Shown here: positions 62,288 to 64,000 of the stretch, piece after piece
How positions within the stretch are numbered: the stretch's first letter is position 1
Layout: each line of letters begins with the position of its first letter
DNA from: Aphelocoma coerulescens
Taxonomy: Eukaryota > Chordata > Aves > Passeriformes > Corvidae
Direction of reading: 5' to 3'
Assembly (NCBI RefSeq): GCF_041296385.1
Contig: NC_091033.1
Location: forward strand, 13,596,001-13,660,000
Length of the DNA: 64,000 nucleotides
The notes under the pieces: model-generated
Told to the model about the DNA's origin: nothing
What the model saw: only the letters and a program-made list of their open reading frames with translations
Database searches by the model: none
Program-made: the position numbers and the translations under genes

Positions 62288-63418
62288 CTGAGAGGACCTT
62301 GCGCTGCATTGCTGGGGTGTTCAGCAGAGGAGCTGCTCTCTCTGTGGAGAGTGGTGGGTGTAGGAAAAGCTGGGCAGGTCCTCAGCATCCCCAGCTGCAG
62401 GAGAGGCCCCTTCCCAACCCTCCTGTCCTTCCCTTGCTCCTGCACAGCCTGGGCTGGGCTCTGCACCTGCATATCCACCTGGAGAGTTTGGAAAGAATGC
62501 TTGCAAAGCAAGATTTCCCTCTGACAGATCTGTGCCGGTGGTGAAGCCGTTCTCAGGGCCCAGGGAACGCTGGATCTTGGAGCTAACGGAGTCTGGATAA
62601 AAAAATTCCAAGTTCCTGAGCTCTGCCTGTAAAACCTCCAGGCTCCTCCCGGATTCCCAGCTCTGCTGCTGTTGGGGGATGGATGTCCCACGCGGGGACT
62701 CTGGGGTCTGTCTCAAAGGAAGTTGTTTATTGCTCTGCAGAGCCCGTGGCTGTGCCTTGCCAGTGCTGTGACAGCTGCAGCTCTGCATCCCTGGTGCCTC
62801 CCCTCGCCTTTTTGCTTCGCTCGATTCCTGTTTGCCACTGCAGCCACACCTGCTGCACTCGGGAGTGACAGAAATTTGTGTCTGAGTTTACCGGCAGTTC
62901 AACCTCCTGTTTTGGGGAGAGAAAGGGGAAGTGCAACGCTGGCTTTTAATGTGCTTCACTAAGTCCCCGTGGCAGCTGCACCTCCTCCTACCAACAGCAG
63001 TTTGCCCCCTCTTCACCCTGAAAATTTCAAATGCTCCTGATTTTTCTTTCATGTTGTCTTGTATGCAGGACTTTACACTCAGGATTAGACAGGCTCCCAT
63101 GCAAAATTGATGTTTTCACTTCTTGCCAGGGTTTCTAACTCAGAAAGGTTTCCCCCTGGCAGTTCTATCTCCAGATATTACCACCACATCTTCTAAAGTT
63201 GTAAAAACCCCTGTATATTTGATATCTTGTGAACTTTCACCAGGTTTCAAAGGGAGATTATATTTGCTGGGCAGGTTGTCAGTAGGACATAAAATATGAA
63301 TGAAATTGTAATTTTACGGCAGCAACCGTGGCTGTGTCACGAGCACTCTGTATCCTCCACAGCCAGATGAAAAACCAGTCTCCAAAAACATTTGATTGAC
63401 TTTTTTTTTTTTTTCCAG
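62288..63418. other. Intergenic or intron upstream of the 63.4 kb exon
   Basis: A GC-rich left part (62300-62900) with several shadow frames and no recognised domain, then AT-rich sequence ending in a T-rich polypyrimidine tract. Confidence 0.45.
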
Positions 63419-63523
63419 TTAAGCCAGGAAAAAATCCTCAAAATTATGAATATGGTGAAAAATAAAGAAGTGAGCATTGAAGGAGCTCTGCATTTGGCAC
63501 AGAAGGAGGTGTATGCTGAAAAG
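63419..63523 (+). CDS. Candidate internal coding exon of an unrecognised gene
   Basis: A long T tract and CCAG end at 63418 and donor GTAAGG starts at 63524. The 105-base segment is open in exactly one frame, phase 0 at both ends, and encodes 35 residues (LSQEKILKIMNMVKNKEV, then SIEGALHLAQKEVYAEK). The peptide looks like two amphipathic helices joined by the turn KNKEVSIEGAL, a layout seen in UBA-like and SHOCT-like helical hairpins, but I cannot name the family. Further exons would lie beyond the right edge. Possibly linked to the ATG exon at 54312. Confidence 0.5.
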
Positions 63524-63845
63524 GTAAGGCCACTCCTTTGATCTATTTTGTAATACAGTCAGAGGTTCTGGAGAGCCCTGCTGAGATGAGGAGCGTGTCT
63601 GGATTGCTGTCAAGGATACAACCACAGCCTGGGAATCACAGACAGCCCCGTTCATAACCAGACAGGACAGGTATGGCTGGCTGGTGCTGCTGGTGGTGTC
63701 CTGTGTGATGGATATTCCATGGAAATGCTGCAGCTGCACTGGTGGCACTACCTGGATGAAGGAGTTCAAATCCACACAAGGGTTGTTGTTATTCTGAGTG
63801 CTGCATCAAGTACTGGGTTAATAAATGTGGGGCAGAATTGCAGAA

Positions 63846-64000
63846 TCATGGGATGGTTTGGGTTGGAAGGGACCTAAAAGCTCATCTTGTTCCACCTCCC
63901 TGCACCTCCCACTATCCCAGGTTGCTCCAGTGTTCCCATCCAGCCTGGTCTGGAACATTTCCAGGGATGGGGAATCCACAGCTTCTCTTTTCCAGGGCCT
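63846..64000 (-). mobile_element. CR1 3' tail, running off the window
   Basis: Antisense CR1: AGAATCATGGGATGGTTTGG, TTGGAAGGGACCTAAAAGCT, TCCCACTATCCCAGGTTGCT, then GGAACATTTCCAGGGATGGG. The element continues past the right edge. Confidence 0.93.

Overview
The window is vertebrate nuclear DNA, almost certainly from a bird. It carries many CR1 retroposon tails, which are typical of birds, and the gene set and order (AURKA, FAM210B, MC3R) are the syntenic block known from chicken chromosome 20 and human 20q13. A songbird is possible but not proven. Genes have introns with GT/AG borders and are widely spaced, with no bacterial-style organisation.

Layout. Positions 1-2115 hold the 3' end of AURKA (Aurora kinase A) on the + strand: the last three coding exons (221-369, 942-1116, 1406-1591), the 3' UTR and a poly(A) signal. 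FAM210B lies tail to tail with it on the - strand, with three coding exons (7372-7500, 5704-5876, 4437-4653) that splice in frame to a complete 172-residue mitochondrial membrane protein. Its first exon sits in a GC-rich CpG island (about 7310-7635), bordered upstream by CR1 fragments. From about 8.3 to 39.6 kb is a gene-poor interval with CR1 tails, microsatellites, a 45-bp minisatellite, a palindromic RFX-like site and one exon-like segment with an apparent frameshift (11977-12141). MC3R (melanocortin-3 receptor) is a single intact coding exon on the - strand at 39599-40576, followed upstream by a TATA-like box and a CpG-rich patch with a CTCF-like motif. The remainder (41.4-64 kb) is mostly intergenic. 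It contains two exon-like segments on the + strand in matching phase (54312-54410 with an ATG, and 63419-63523) that may belong to one gene running off the right edge.

The three confident genes are not a functional unit: AURKA is a mitotic kinase, FAM210B a mitochondrial protein, and MC3R an energy-balance receptor. They are neighbours by conserved synteny. The best candidates for something undescribed are the 54.3/63.4 kb exon pair, the frameshifted exon-like segment at 12.1 kb, the RFX palindrome with its nested hairpin at 21.6 kb, and a 93-bp direct repeat pair at 55.1/55.4 kb. No CRISPR array, tRNA, rRNA or intact viral gene was seen.
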